64,000 nt of DNA from Streptomyces olivaceus (lineage in GTDB: Bacteria; Actinomycetota; Actinomycetes; Streptomycetales; Streptomycetaceae). The stretch lies in contig NZ_JOFH01000006.1 in assembly GCF_000721235.1 (NCBI RefSeq), forward strand, positions 62,001 through 126,000, given 5' to 3'. Under the pieces are notes generated by a model. That model was not told the DNA's origin. It made no database searches and saw nothing but the letters and a program-made list of their open reading frames with translations. Shown here one piece after another: positions 18,856-27,546 of the stretch. Each line of letters begins with the position of its first letter. The stretch's first letter is position 1. The position numbers and the translations under genes were made by a program.

Positions 18856-19901
18856 GCCGCCTCCATCCAGATGTCGGCGAGGGACTCCTCGAGGGCGATG
18901 CGGGGCCGCCAGCCGAGCCGGTCGCGTGCGGTGCGCACGTCTGCCTGCTGCCAGCTGCCGCAGCCGTCCGGGTAGGGGTAGGCGACCGGTGCCGGGTGCT
19001 CGCCGTCGGTGCGGTCGCCGCGGTGCCCGAGGGGGTCCGGGCGGTGATGGCCGAGAGCTTCGGCGCGGTGGTGGCCGAGGGCGTCGGCGCGGTGTCCGAG
19101 GACCTCGCCGCGAGGATGGCCGATGGTGGGCCGAAGGGCGCCGGGCGGTGCGTCGAGTTCGTGCAGGGCGCCGCCGTAGCCGGCCACACGGGCGAGGGTG
19201 GCGGCGGCGTCGCGCAGCCGGACGGCACGGCCGGAGCCGATGTTGATGACGCCCTGCGCGGCGGAGAGGGAGGCGGCGTGGACGGCTCGGGCGACATCGC
19301 GGACGTCGATGAAGTCGCGCTGGGCACCGAGGCCGCCGAGCCGCAGCTCACCGTCGCCGGACTGCATGGCGCGGCGCATCGCCTCGGCGAGCCGGCCCAG
19401 CGGGGAGCCGGCCGGGGTGCCGGGCCCGGCGGGCGAGAAGACGCGGAGCACCACGGCGTCCAGGCCGGAGCCGAGCACCAGCTCGGTCGCGGCGAGTTTG
19501 CTGACGCCGTAGGGACCGCCGGGGCGGGGCACCGCGTCCTCCGCGGTGGAGGAGCCGGGCTGGCTGGGGCCGTACTCGGCGCTGCAGCCGACCTGCACCA
19601 GGCGGGCGCCGCACCCGCTGCGACGCAGGGCCTCGCAGACGGTGGCGACGGCCACGGTGTTGTGCCGGGTGAGTTCGCGGGCGCCGCCCCGGGTGGTGCC
19701 CGCGCAGTTGACCACGACACCGGGATGCACCGCGTCGAGGAAGCGGGTGAGGGCGCCGGGGCTTCCGGTGGCGAGGTCGAAGCGGACGTCGGCGTCGTCG
19801 CCCCGGCCGAGAGCGGTGAGCTGGACGGCGGGGTCGGCGAGCAGCCGGTCGGCGACGAAGCGGCCGAGGTATCCGTTGGATCCGATCAGCAGGACTCTCA
19901 T
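18843..19901 (-). CDS. NAD-dependent epimerase/dehydratase (sugar nucleotide)
   Basis: About 352 aa extended-SDR protein with the Rossmann motif GSNGYLGRF at residues 7-15. It likely interconverts a UDP-sugar, for example GlcNAc/GalNAc. The active-site Tyr and Lys are expected near PYGVSKLAA, where Y-x3-K is present. Near residues 265-300 there is an unusual insertion with repeated LGH motifs (LGHRADA, LGHHRAE, LGHHRPD, LGHR), encoded by degenerate DNA repeats around 19015-19110. ATG 19901 follows CGGGGAG. It sits between the membrane protein and the spherulin-like gene and should supply sugar donor to the glycosyltransferase. Confidence 0.85.
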   Translation of the reverse strand: MRVLLIGSNGYLGRFVADRLLADPAVQLTALGRGDDADVRFDLATGSPGALTRFLDAVHPGVVVNCAGTTRGGARELTRHNTVAVATVCEALRRSGCGARLVQVGCSAEYGPSQPGSSTAEDAVPRPGGPYGVSKLAATELVLGSGLDAVVLRVFSPAGPGTPAGSPLGRLAEAMRRAMQSGDGELRLGGLGAQRDFIDVRDVARAVHAASLSAAQGVINIGSGRAVRLRDAAATLARVAGYGGALHELDAPPGALRPTIGHPRGEVLGHRADALGHHRAEALGHHRPDPLGHRGDRTDGEHPAPVAYPYPDGCGSWQQADVRTARDRLGWRPRIALEESLADIWMEAACRI

Positions 19902-20039
19902 CGCACGGCTCCCCGTGCCGGGGCGTCGGGTCGGGAAGTGATCATCTGGGGCTCCTTCGAGGCAATTGCGGGGGGAATTCGGGGGAATCTTGGGAGGGGA
20001 CGCGGGTGGGTGGAGGGCTGTCTGTGCGGGGAAGCGCGG

Positions 20040-21317
20040 TCACCTCGGCCGTGACGCCGTCACCCGGGCCTGGCCGTGCGCGTGGGCGTGCGCCGAGGCC
20101 CTGGTCAGGCGGCGGGTCGCGTGCGCCAGGAGGGTCAGGGCGCCGACGCCGCAAGCCGCCGTCGGTACGCCTGCCGGGCCGCACACGGCGACCAGGGCCT
20201 CCACGGGTGCGGCCAGGAACCCGCAGCCGGGGAGGCGGCCTGCGAAGACCGTGGCCAGGGCGGTCGCCTCGGCGGCGGCCGCGGCGGTGAGGACGAGGGT
20301 GGCGGCGTGGGCGTGACCGTGCACGGTGAGCAGCCGGGCGAGCAGGAGCAGCGCGCCCAGGGTGAGGGCCTGCGGGTACGCGGCGGGCTCGCCGAGTACC
20401 GCGCCGGTCAGCGCGAGCAGGACCGCCAGAGCGCCGGTGTACAGCGCGAACACGCCCAGCAGCAGGGGGCGTACGGAGGCCGAGAAGTCGGCCAGGCCCC
20501 GGCTGGACGTCAGTCGGCGGCGGGCGCGTGTCGTGAAGAGGTGGGCGCCGACGGCCGCGGGCACGCAGGACAGGGCGAGCGCCACAACGGGGGCGGCGGC
20601 GACGGGCCACGGGCCACCGGCGGTGCCGTCGGGCAGGGCGTCGGGGCCACCGGTGAGAGCGGTGTGCAGGAGGCCGTCGCCGAGCAGGGCGTAGCCGACG
20701 AGCCAGCAGGTCCAGGTGCCGGAGGTGCGCGCAGCGGCGCGCAGCGGACCGCGGCGCAGGACCGCGCGCAGGGCCAGGGCCACCGCGAGGGCGCCGACCG
20801 CGGCGGCGATCAGCCGGGGCCGGCCCTCGGTGAGGCGCAGGCCCGCCACCGCGGCGGCGCACAGCACGCCGGGCAGCGGGGCGAGGACGATCCAGGCCGC
20901 ACGGGCCGCGCGGGGCGCCGACGGTTCCGTGGGACGCGGTGGAGCGTCGCCGTCCCGCGGGATGCGGGCGTACATCTCCTCCGCGAGGGAGAAGACGTCC
21001 CGATGGCGGAAGCGTGCGGCGGTCCGGTCGGTGACGCCGTGCGCCTCCAGGCCCGCGGCGATCTCCAGGGGGTCCACGGCGCGTTCGCACAGGTCGCGGT
21101 GGCGGTGCATCAGGGCCTTCACCGGGTCGGCGGCGGCCCGGCGCACGGTGGACGGCGGCTGTGCGCCGCCGCGGGCGGCTCCTCCGTCGCCGGACGACGG
21201 TGCGGCAGCGTCTCCGGGACCCGGGGCGCGGTCGGTGAGGGACTTCCGCGAGCGTTCGTCCCAGGCGCCCGGGCTGCGGGGGGTCTCGGGCCGGTCCAGC
21301 TCGCCGAGGCCGCTCAT
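20040..21317 (-). CDS. Polytopic membrane protein of the pelF operon
   Basis: About 425 aa. The first 130 residues are polar and contain a segment seen in other Streptomyces membrane proteins as I recall (DLCERAVDPLEIAAGLEAHG, then FRHRDVFSLAEE near residue 105). About ten to eleven hydrophobic segments follow to residue 400, then a His-rich tail (AHAHAHGQ). No transporter signature is recognisable. Length and topology would allow a polysaccharide exporter resembling PelG, but I cannot see homology. The start ATG overlaps the pelF stop by four bases (ATGA), so the two are translationally coupled. Role in exporting the operon's polymer is inference. Confidence 0.75.
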   Translation of the reverse strand: MSGLGELDRPETPRSPGAWDERSRKSLTDRAPGPGDAAAPSSGDGGAARGGAQPPSTVRRAAADPVKALMHRHRDLCERAVDPLEIAAGLEAHGVTDRTAARFRHRDVFSLAEEMYARIPRDGDAPPRPTEPSAPRAARAAWIVLAPLPGVLCAAAVAGLRLTEGRPRLIAAAVGALAVALALRAVLRRGPLRAAARTSGTWTCWLVGYALLGDGLLHTALTGGPDALPDGTAGGPWPVAAAPVVALALSCVPAAVGAHLFTTRARRRLTSSRGLADFSASVRPLLLGVFALYTGALAVLLALTGAVLGEPAAYPQALTLGALLLLARLLTVHGHAHAATLVLTAAAAAEATALATVFAGRLPGCGFLAAPVEALVAVCGPAGVPTAACGVGALTLLAHATRRLTRASAHAHAHGQARVTASRPR

Positions 21318-23236
21318 CGGGCTGCTCCCTCGGTCACGGAAACAGGGGCCGTGACACGGGCGGTGGCGGCCCGTTCGGTCGCGCGGAGTTCGGTCCCCCC
21401 GCGTTCGGTCCCACCGCGGACCTTCGCACCCCCGGCGGTCGAGGCACCGGCAGTCGAGGCACCGGCAGTCGCCGTGTCTGCGCTCACGGTGCCCGCGTTC
21501 CCGGTGCCCGCCCGCATGGTGTCTGCGGTCGCGGTCCGGGCGGGTGTGGCCCGGGCGTCCGTCGTCCGGGCCGGTGTGTCCGTGGCCCAGCCGGGGCCAC
21601 TGCGGGCCGCGACGCGGGCGGGATCGGACCAGCGTCCGGGGACGTGGGCCTCGGCCGGCGCGGCGAACGGCAGAGGTTCCCCGGTGTCGTCGAGCAGGAC
21701 CCGGCGTACCGGCGTGCGCAAGAGGATCTCCAGGTAAATGCCGTGAAATGCCGTGACGTTCTGCTCGACGGTGAACAACTCCAGTGCGCGGGCGCGCGCG
21801 GCGGCGCCGAGGCGCTCACGGCGCTCGGGGTCGCGCAGCAGCGCGACGCACGCCTCGGCGAGCGCCCGCGGGTTGCGCGGGGGCACGACGAGCCCCGTAC
21901 CGCCGATGGCCTCCACCACCGCGCCGACGTCGGTGGACACCGTCGCGCGGCCGCAGAACATGGCCTCGACGAGCCCGGACGGGAATCCCTCGACGACGCT
22001 GGAGAGCACCACCACGGCGCCCGCGGTGTAGGCGTCCGCGCGGGACGGCAGCTCCGGGCCGCCGATCTCCTCGAAGGACACCGGGTTGCGGCCGACGGCG
22101 TGCGGGCCGTCGGCCTCGTCGGGGAAGAGCTGCGCGGCCAGGCCCTTGCAGTGGGCGAGGTAGGCCGCACCCTCGGGGCCGGACGGCGCGCCCACGATCC
22201 GCAGGCGCGCCCCGGGCTCCGCCCTGCGGATCTCCGCGAAGGCGTGCAGCAGCGACACCAGGTCCTTGGCCGGTTCGATTCGGCCGACCCAGACGAGGGT
22301 CTGCGGGTCGGCGTACTCCGGTGCCTCTCCCGCCTCGGCGAAGGGCGCCGCGTCCATGCCCGGGTGGACCGTGCGGAGCTTGGCGCGCTCGGCCCCGCAG
22401 CGTTCCTGCCACCGGCGGGCGTGCGCGTTGCCCGGCGTGATCACGGATGCGTGCCGGTAGGTCTCGGCGGCCAGCCGGCCGTGGAAGGCGGCCAGCAGGG
22501 ACCGTATCGCCGGTGGGGAGTCGGGCTCCGTGAGGTAGTGCGTCCGAAGCCGCACGCCGTACTCGGTGACCAGCAGCGGTACGTCGCAGAAGTGCTGGGC
22601 GAGCAGGCCCGGGAGGGCGGCCGGGCCGCCGGAGGCAGCGTGGCACAGGTCCACCGCGCCGAGTCCGTCGTCCTCGTACCAGTCGAGCGACAGGGGGCGC
22701 AGAGCGTGTTCGAGGCGCGCGGCGACCGTCAGCAGATCGGGGACGCGCGCCTCGCGGGCGGCTCGGTGGGCGCCGGGCGTGCGACAGGCGCGTTCCAGGG
22801 CGCGCACCGCGGTCTCGGAGCGCAGTGCCGTGGTCAGTCCGCCTTCGTCCCGGGCGAGGTCGGCGAGGCCGTACAACGCGTAGGCGAAACGGTCCGCCTG
22901 AAGGGTCGAACCGTCCTCCGCCGCACCGGCCGGGTCACCGGGAGCGCCCGTGCACAGGGCCGCGGCCAGTTCGCCGTAGCACTCGGCGAAGCGCCGGCGC
23001 GCACGCCGGCCGTACGCGACCCCGTCGTCCTCGTGGTCCCACAGCGACGCGGTGCGCACCCGTCCGACCTGCGGCGGCAACGGCACCCACCCCTCGGCCT
23101 CCTGGTGCTCGCTGTGGCTGAGCGCGTAGACGTCGAACTCGTGCTGCGCCAGCCCGCGCACCAGCCGGTCGCACCAGAGCACGGCCTCACCGCCCACGTA
23201 CGGATAGCCGCCCTCCGTAAGCAGTCCGATGCGCAC
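21314..23236 (-). CDS. pelF: GT4 family glycosyltransferase, PelF type (DUF3492 N-domain)
   Basis: About 640 aa. The N-terminus (RIGLLTEGGYPYVGGE) and the following 280 residues match the DUF3492 domain that marks PelF-type enzymes. A GT4 catalytic half follows, with VWVGRIEPAKD near 310 and the donor-binding EGFPSGLVEAM near 455. PelF uses UDP-GalNAc/GlcNAc to build the Pel polymer (known for Pseudomonas). The last 100 residues are a low-complexity Ala/Thr/Gly/Arg tail with short repeats, unlike PelF. GTG 23236 is the only sensible start; AAAAGGAGG lies 15 bases upstream and GGGGGT closer. First gene of the operon. Confidence 0.88.
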   Translation of the reverse strand: MRIGLLTEGGYPYVGGEAVLWCDRLVRGLAQHEFDVYALSHSEHQEAEGWVPLPPQVGRVRTASLWDHEDDGVAYGRRARRRFAECYGELAAALCTGAPGDPAGAAEDGSTLQADRFAYALYGLADLARDEGGLTTALRSETAVRALERACRTPGAHRAAREARVPDLLTVAARLEHALRPLSLDWYEDDGLGAVDLCHAASGGPAALPGLLAQHFCDVPLLVTEYGVRLRTHYLTEPDSPPAIRSLLAAFHGRLAAETYRHASVITPGNAHARRWQERCGAERAKLRTVHPGMDAAPFAEAGEAPEYADPQTLVWVGRIEPAKDLVSLLHAFAEIRRAEPGARLRIVGAPSGPEGAAYLAHCKGLAAQLFPDEADGPHAVGRNPVSFEEIGGPELPSRADAYTAGAVVVLSSVVEGFPSGLVEAMFCGRATVSTDVGAVVEAIGGTGLVVPPRNPRALAEACVALLRDPERRERLGAAARARALELFTVEQNVTAFHGIYLEILLRTPVRRVLLDDTGEPLPFAAPAEAHVPGRWSDPARVAARSGPGWATDTPARTTDARATPARTATADTMRAGTGNAGTVSADTATAGASTAGASTAGGAKVRGGTERGGTELRATERAATARVTAPVSVTEGAAR

Positions 23237-23318
23237 GCGCGCACCCCCGATCCTCCTTTTGGGGAGCCGCCGTTGGCCCGGCGGCTCGCAGCGGGACGAA
23301 CGTATGCGGACAAGGCAG

Positions 23319-23348
23319 TGGCGCGATGGACGGTTGTCCATCGCGCCA
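23319..23348. terminator. Perfect 13-bp inverted repeat upstream of pelF (terminator or operator)
   Basis: TGGCGCGATGGAC and GTCCATCGCGCCA are exact reverse complements around a GGTT loop. It lies about 108 bp after the DUF3152 stop and 83 bp before the pelF start, all on the minus strand. It may end the upstream transcript or act as an operator/attenuator of the pelF operon; there is no T-run. Confidence 0.6.
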
Positions 23349-23455
23349 CCAAAAGGGGTGAACGGTCGTAACTTTCCCGCACGGGGCGCGTTCTGTCGCG
23401 CTAAGAGATCATGCGATTACCGTGTGCCATCCCAAGGGCCCGGCCTGACGGCCAG

Positions 23456-25090
23456 TCAGTCGTTCGGATAGGCCCAGGGGTTGGGTCGGCAGTGGATCCC
23501 GTCATGGTCGAGGAACTTGGTCTGCTGCTGCATGACCGGGGCGAGTTCGCCGTCCTTGTCGCAGGTGACGTGGTTGTGGCCGAGACGGTGTCCGACCTCG
23601 TGGTTGATGAGCATCTGCCGGTACGGGAGGATCGCGTCGCCGTAGGGCTCCGCCCCCTGCGCCCAGCGGTACGCGTTGATCATCACGCGCTCGGTGGCGG
23701 CCGAGTCGCACGAGACGTTGTCCTCGGTGGTGTCCAGCCCCGACTTGGCGCACCACTCGGCGGTGGTACCGGGGCTGGCCAGCGTGATCACGAAGTCGGG
23801 CTGTCCGGAGTGGATGCGTTCGAAGGTGCGGGCGCCGTTGTGCGCCCAGCTGCGTTGGTCGTTGAGCGTCTTCTGCACGGCATCGGCGAAGAGTTCGCCG
23901 TCGAGACCGAGCCCCTGCTCCACGTCCACTCGGTAGGTGTACTTCTGTCCCGCCCCGGGTGCCTTCGCGATGCCCGGGATCGCGTCGAACTTCCCCGACC
24001 CCTTGAGGTCGGCGCCGAGCGGGTACCTCTTGCCGAGTTTCTGTTCGTACGTCAGGGGCGGGGCGGGGGCGGAGGGAGTGGCGCGTTCGTCCGCCCGGGA
24101 CGAGGAGCCGTGCGCGTCGCGGGCCTGGCCCGCGGCGGACTGCGACGTGGTGCCGCCCGCGTCCGACCCGTCGGCCACCTGACCCGCCACGACGACCGCC
24201 AGCACGGTGGTGACGGCGGCCGCCGCGACGCCGGTGAAGGCCCTGCCCTTGCCGCCCTTGGCCGAGACGGGCTCGCCGGTGGGCGGAGCGTCGTCGCCGT
24301 CGTCGCCGCCCGCGGCCGACGCGAGGGTGTTGCCGGCGCCGTCGTCCGCGCTCCAGTCGGTGACCGAGGAGTACGGGTCGGCGGACCGCGCGGGGGCGGC
24401 CGTACGGTGCGGAGCGCGGGCCGCGAAGACGTCGTCGTCCCCGGCGAAGGCGTCCAGGTACTCCTGCCGGGGGCCTTGCCCGGGATCTTGCCGACGCCCT
24501 TGCGGAGCTTCCTGCGGCGGTCCCTGAGGTGGTCCCTGCCGTTGCCGCGGCAGGGGCGGCCCCGGTCGGGTGGGCTGCCCCGGGGGCGCGGTCCGGCCGC
24601 CCAGCTCGCCCCAGCCGCCGCCGGTTTCACGCTGCTCGGGATGACCGCCCCGCACCCGCGGCACCCCGTGCGCCGGAGTGCCGTCGGTGAACTGCGGTAC
24701 GCCGCGCGCCGGAGTGCCGTCGGCGAGCCCCGGTACGCCATGGGCCGGCGTGCCGTCCGGGCCGCCCGGGAATCCTCGTGCCGGGACACCGCCCGGAAGC
24801 GTCGGAAAGCCGTGGGCCGGAGTCCCGTCGGGGAACCGCCCGTCCGGGAAGCGCTGCCCCCGTCCCTGCTCCTGCCCCGGCGGAGCCGCCCCCTGGGGCC
24901 CGGCCCAGGGCCCCCCGGGTGCCGTACGCGGTGCGTTGCCGGGCGGCCTGGGCCCCGTCGGCGGGGTTCGCTGCCCCGGCGGCGGCCCGGCCGCGCGGCG
25001 ACCCGGTACTCCGGGCCGGTCCTTCCGCGGGGTGGCGGGATCCGCGGCGTCGGCCCTGGGGGCGGGTCCCCGGCGGCTGTGGCGTCCCAC
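23456..25090 (-). CDS. DUF3152 protein, membrane-anchored, zinc-metalloprotease-like
   Basis: About 544 aa. Residues 1-250 are a disordered Pro/Gly/Arg-rich segment with 11-13-residue repeats of the form DGTPAHGVP (about five copies near 100-165). One membrane helix follows (about 310-330), then an extracytoplasmic DUF3152 domain ending with HEVGHRLGHNH, an HExxH-x-x-G/N-x-x-H-like zinc site, so proteolytic activity is plausible but unproven. Two cysteine pairs near the C-terminus could form disulfides. GTG 25090 follows AGGAGG by 12 bases and lies 8 bp after the hydrolase stop. A homologue sits next to moeB1 in mycobacteria. Confidence 0.87.
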   Translation of the reverse strand: MGRHSRRGPAPRADAADPATPRKDRPGVPGRRAAGPPPGQRTPPTGPRPPGNAPRTAPGGPWAGPQGAAPPGQEQGRGQRFPDGRFPDGTPAHGFPTLPGGVPARGFPGGPDGTPAHGVPGLADGTPARGVPQFTDGTPAHGVPRVRGGHPEQRETGGGWGELGGRTAPPGQPTRPGPPLPRQRQGPPQGPPQEAPQGRRQDPGQGPRQEYLDAFAGDDDVFAARAPHRTAAPARSADPYSSVTDWSADDGAGNTLASAAGGDDGDDAPPTGEPVSAKGGKGRAFTGVAAAAVTTVLAVVVAGQVADGSDAGGTTSQSAAGQARDAHGSSSRADERATPSAPAPPLTYEQKLGKRYPLGADLKGSGKFDAIPGIAKAPGAGQKYTYRVDVEQGLGLDGELFADAVQKTLNDQRSWAHNGARTFERIHSGQPDFVITLASPGTTAEWCAKSGLDTTEDNVSCDSAATERVMINAYRWAQGAEPYGDAILPYRQMLINHEVGHRLGHNHVTCDKDGELAPVMQQQTKFLDHDGIHCRPNPWAYPND

Positions 25091-25098
25091 GTCGCGCC

Positions 25099-26121
25099 TC
25101 AGCCTCCTGTGGTCTGGTTGGCGGGCTCGTCCTCGACGACCCCGTCGGTCCTCTCGCCGGCCGCCGGCCCCTCGGTGTCCGCGAGGAGTTCACGGAACGC
25201 GGTGGCCACGGCGTCCGGATATTCCATCATCGCCACGTGTCCCGCGTCCGGCAGCGTCAGCAGCCGGGAGTCGCGGAAGGCACGGGTGGCCCGCGCGGCC
25301 ATGCGGTAGCCGACGAGTCTGTCGCGACCACCGTAGACCAGGAGCGTGGGTGCGAGAACCCGCTCCGCCTGTCGCCACAGTCCGTACTGGCCGCCCACCG
25401 TATAGGAGTTGACGATGCCTCGGGCGGAGCGCGCCATCGCGTCCCAGAAGTACGGCAGCCGCAGTCGCCGCTCCATCTCCTCCACCGCGTTGCGGAACCC
25501 CTCCGGCGAGACCCGGTCCGGATCGCCGTAGCAGAGCGCCGTCACCCCGCGGACCCGCTGCTCGGCGGTCCAGTCCCGGCTGACCCGGGTGAAGAGCGAC
25601 GCCACTCCCGGCACCGCCAGCAGACCGGTGGGCACCGCGCTGCGCTGCACGCGCAGCTCCGGCAGCGCGGGCGAGACGAGGGTGAGCGTGCGCACCAGGT
25701 CGGGCCGCGCCGCGGCGATGCGGGTGGCCACGGCGCCGCCGAGCGAGTTGCCGAAGAGGTGCACGGGGCCGCGCCGGGAGGCGTCGAGGCGGCGGACGAC
25801 CGCGCGGGCGTGCCCCGTGATCGAGTAGTCGCCGTCGTCCGGCGGCGGGGAGTCGCCGAACCCCGGCAGGTCGAGGGCCTCGCTCTCGACGACGCCGTCC
25901 AGCAGCGGCATCAACGCCGACCAGTTCTGGGAGGAACCGCCGAGGCCGTGGATGTACAGGGCGGGCGGCAGTCCCTCGCGCTGCGGGGGTCTCGACCGCA
26001 CCGTGAGGGTGACGCCCGGAAGCCGGACCGACCCGAGCCGCTCGCCGTCGGCGGCCCTGACCGCCGCGACCCTCGGCAGCACGTTGGCGGGCGGCACGGA
26101 TGGCGGCTCGATCGAAGGCAT
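25099..26121 (-). CDS. Alpha/beta hydrolase
   Basis: About 340 aa. Oxyanion region LYIHGLGGSSQNW near residue 70, nucleophile Ser in LFGNSLGGAVA near 145, candidate Asp in YGGRDRLVGY and His in PDAGHVAMMEYP. No signal peptide. The family covers esterases, C-C hydrolases and haloperoxidases; no substrate can be assigned. ATG 26121 lies six bases after TAACAT (26133-26128) and has no ribosome site, so it is probably leaderless. Its stop is 8 bp before the DUF3152 start, suggesting one transcript. Confidence 0.88.
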   Translation of the reverse strand: MPSIEPPSVPPANVLPRVAAVRAADGERLGSVRLPGVTLTVRSRPPQREGLPPALYIHGLGGSSQNWSALMPLLDGVVESEALDLPGFGDSPPPDDGDYSITGHARAVVRRLDASRRGPVHLFGNSLGGAVATRIAAARPDLVRTLTLVSPALPELRVQRSAVPTGLLAVPGVASLFTRVSRDWTAEQRVRGVTALCYGDPDRVSPEGFRNAVEEMERRLRLPYFWDAMARSARGIVNSYTVGGQYGLWRQAERVLAPTLLVYGGRDRLVGYRMAARATRAFRDSRLLTLPDAGHVAMMEYPDAVATAFRELLADTEGPAAGERTDGVVEDEPANQTTGG

Positions 26122-26289
26122 GCGGCAATGTTACGAGACGATCACGCAATGGCTCACGTGTTCGCCATCACAAGCAGGGAGCGCGGTCCGACACGTGGCG
26201 CCCGTTTCGGGTGTCTCCTAGGCTCGTGGAATGGGCACCCGCGTGTGGCCCCTGACCCCACAGGGACGTTCGCAGGAAGGGAGTCCAGC

Positions 26290-26523
26290 ATGACCGTCGA
26301 CCCGACCGACCCCGAGACCTTCGACGAGTCCGCCGGCACCGGGGCACCGGACCCGGAGGAACGCGACGTGGAAGCGCCCGACGCCGACACGGCCGAGCAG
26401 CGGACGGATGTCGTACCGGAGCGCGACGACCCGCTGAACGACGCCGACGCCGACCGCGCCGACGAGGCCGACCTGGCGGAACAGGCCCGGGTCGTCTCCC
26501 ACGACGAGGACGACTACCGCTGA
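26290..26523 (+). CDS. Small acidic protein of unknown function
   Basis: A 77-aa protein, about 40 percent Asp plus Glu, with almost no hydrophobic residues and so probably disordered. ATG 26290 is preceded by GGAAGGGAG at good spacing, and the start is divergent from the hydrolase promoter, which supports a real gene. I recognise no domain. Composition resembles small acidic stability or RNA-polymerase-associated proteins, but that is only analogy. Confidence 0.65.
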   Translation: MTVDPTDPETFDESAGTGAPDPEERDVEAPDADTAEQRTDVVPERDDPLNDADADRADEADLAEQARVVSHDEDDYR

Positions 26524-26704
26524 CGTCCGGAGCCGCGAACGGAGGCCGATCTCTGCCCGGCCTGAGGTCTTTTGAAACCTGTTGTGCGGCTTTCGCCGCC
26601 GTCCGGTCCGTGAAATTCTGCGCCCGCAGCACACACACCACGGTTACCGAAAAGTACGATGACAGCGCGGCGCACACCGCACGAGGACGACTATGGGAGG
26701 CGGC

Positions 26705-27346
26705 GTGACAGCCATCGAGCAGACAGAGGCGGTACGCCCGCGGGGCACACGCCTTCCCCGCCGAGCCCGACGCAACCAGTTGCTGGGCGCCGCACAGGAA
26801 GTATTCGTGGCCCAGGGGTACCACTCGGCCGCGATGGACGACATCGCCGAGCGCGCCGGCGTCAGCAAGCCCGTGCTCTACCAGCACTTCCCGGGCAAGC
26901 TCGACCTCTACCTGGCACTGCTGGACCAGCACTGCGAGGCGCTGATCCAGTCCGTGCGCAGCGCGCTCGCCTCTACGACCGACAACAAGCAGCGCGTCCG
27001 CGCGACCATGGACGCCTACTTCGCGTACGTCGAGGACGACGGCGGCGCCTTCCGGCTGGTCTTCGAGTCGGACCTGACCAACGAGCCCGCCGTGCGCGAG
27101 CGCGTGGACAAGGTCACGAACGAGTGCGCCGAGGCGATCTGCGACGTCATCGCCGAGGACACCGGCCTCTCGCGCGCGGAGTCGATGCTGCTGGCGTCCG
27201 GTCTGGGCGGCCTCGCCCAGGTGGTGGCCCGGTCCTGGCTGCACAGCGACCGCAGCGTGCCGCGCGACCAGGCGGTCCAGCTGCTGACGTCGCTGGCCTG
27301 GCGGGGCATCGCGGGCTTCCCGCTGCACGGCACCGATCAGCACTGA
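26705..27346 (+). CDS. TetR family transcriptional regulator
   Basis: About 213 aa. The N-terminal helix-turn-helix lies at residues 18-64 (AAQEVFVAQGYH, then DIAERAGVSKPVLYQHF, typical TetR helix 2-3). The C-terminal ligand domain is conserved in actinobacteria (FRLVFESDLTNEPAVRERV). GTG 26705 follows GGGAGG. The gene is followed by DUF3107 in the same direction, and mycobacteria have the same pair (Rv3208/Rv3208A from memory). The target and ligand are unknown; a less GC-rich 100-bp stretch upstream (about 26560-26670) probably holds its promoter and own operator. Confidence 0.9.
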   Translation: MTAIEQTEAVRPRGTRLPRRARRNQLLGAAQEVFVAQGYHSAAMDDIAERAGVSKPVLYQHFPGKLDLYLALLDQHCEALIQSVRSALASTTDNKQRVRATMDAYFAYVEDDGGAFRLVFESDLTNEPAVRERVDKVTNECAEAICDVIAEDTGLSRAESMLLASGLGGLAQVVARSWLHSDRSVPRDQAVQLLTSLAWRGIAGFPLHGTDQH

Positions 27347-27546
27347 GGGGCACCGACAGGCGCCGACCGGCACCGCGCGGCGGGTGTGAGGGCGGCTCCG
27401 TTCCGGCCCTCCTCCCGTTCTGTTCCCGTCGGCTGTTCGCTCCTGGCGTTCTCGGACGCACCGTGTACGTCCCCTCACCGGGCTAATGTGTGCGGGGTAC
27501 GGCGCGGATGATCGCGCACTTCACTGACCGTCGGAGGGACATAGCC

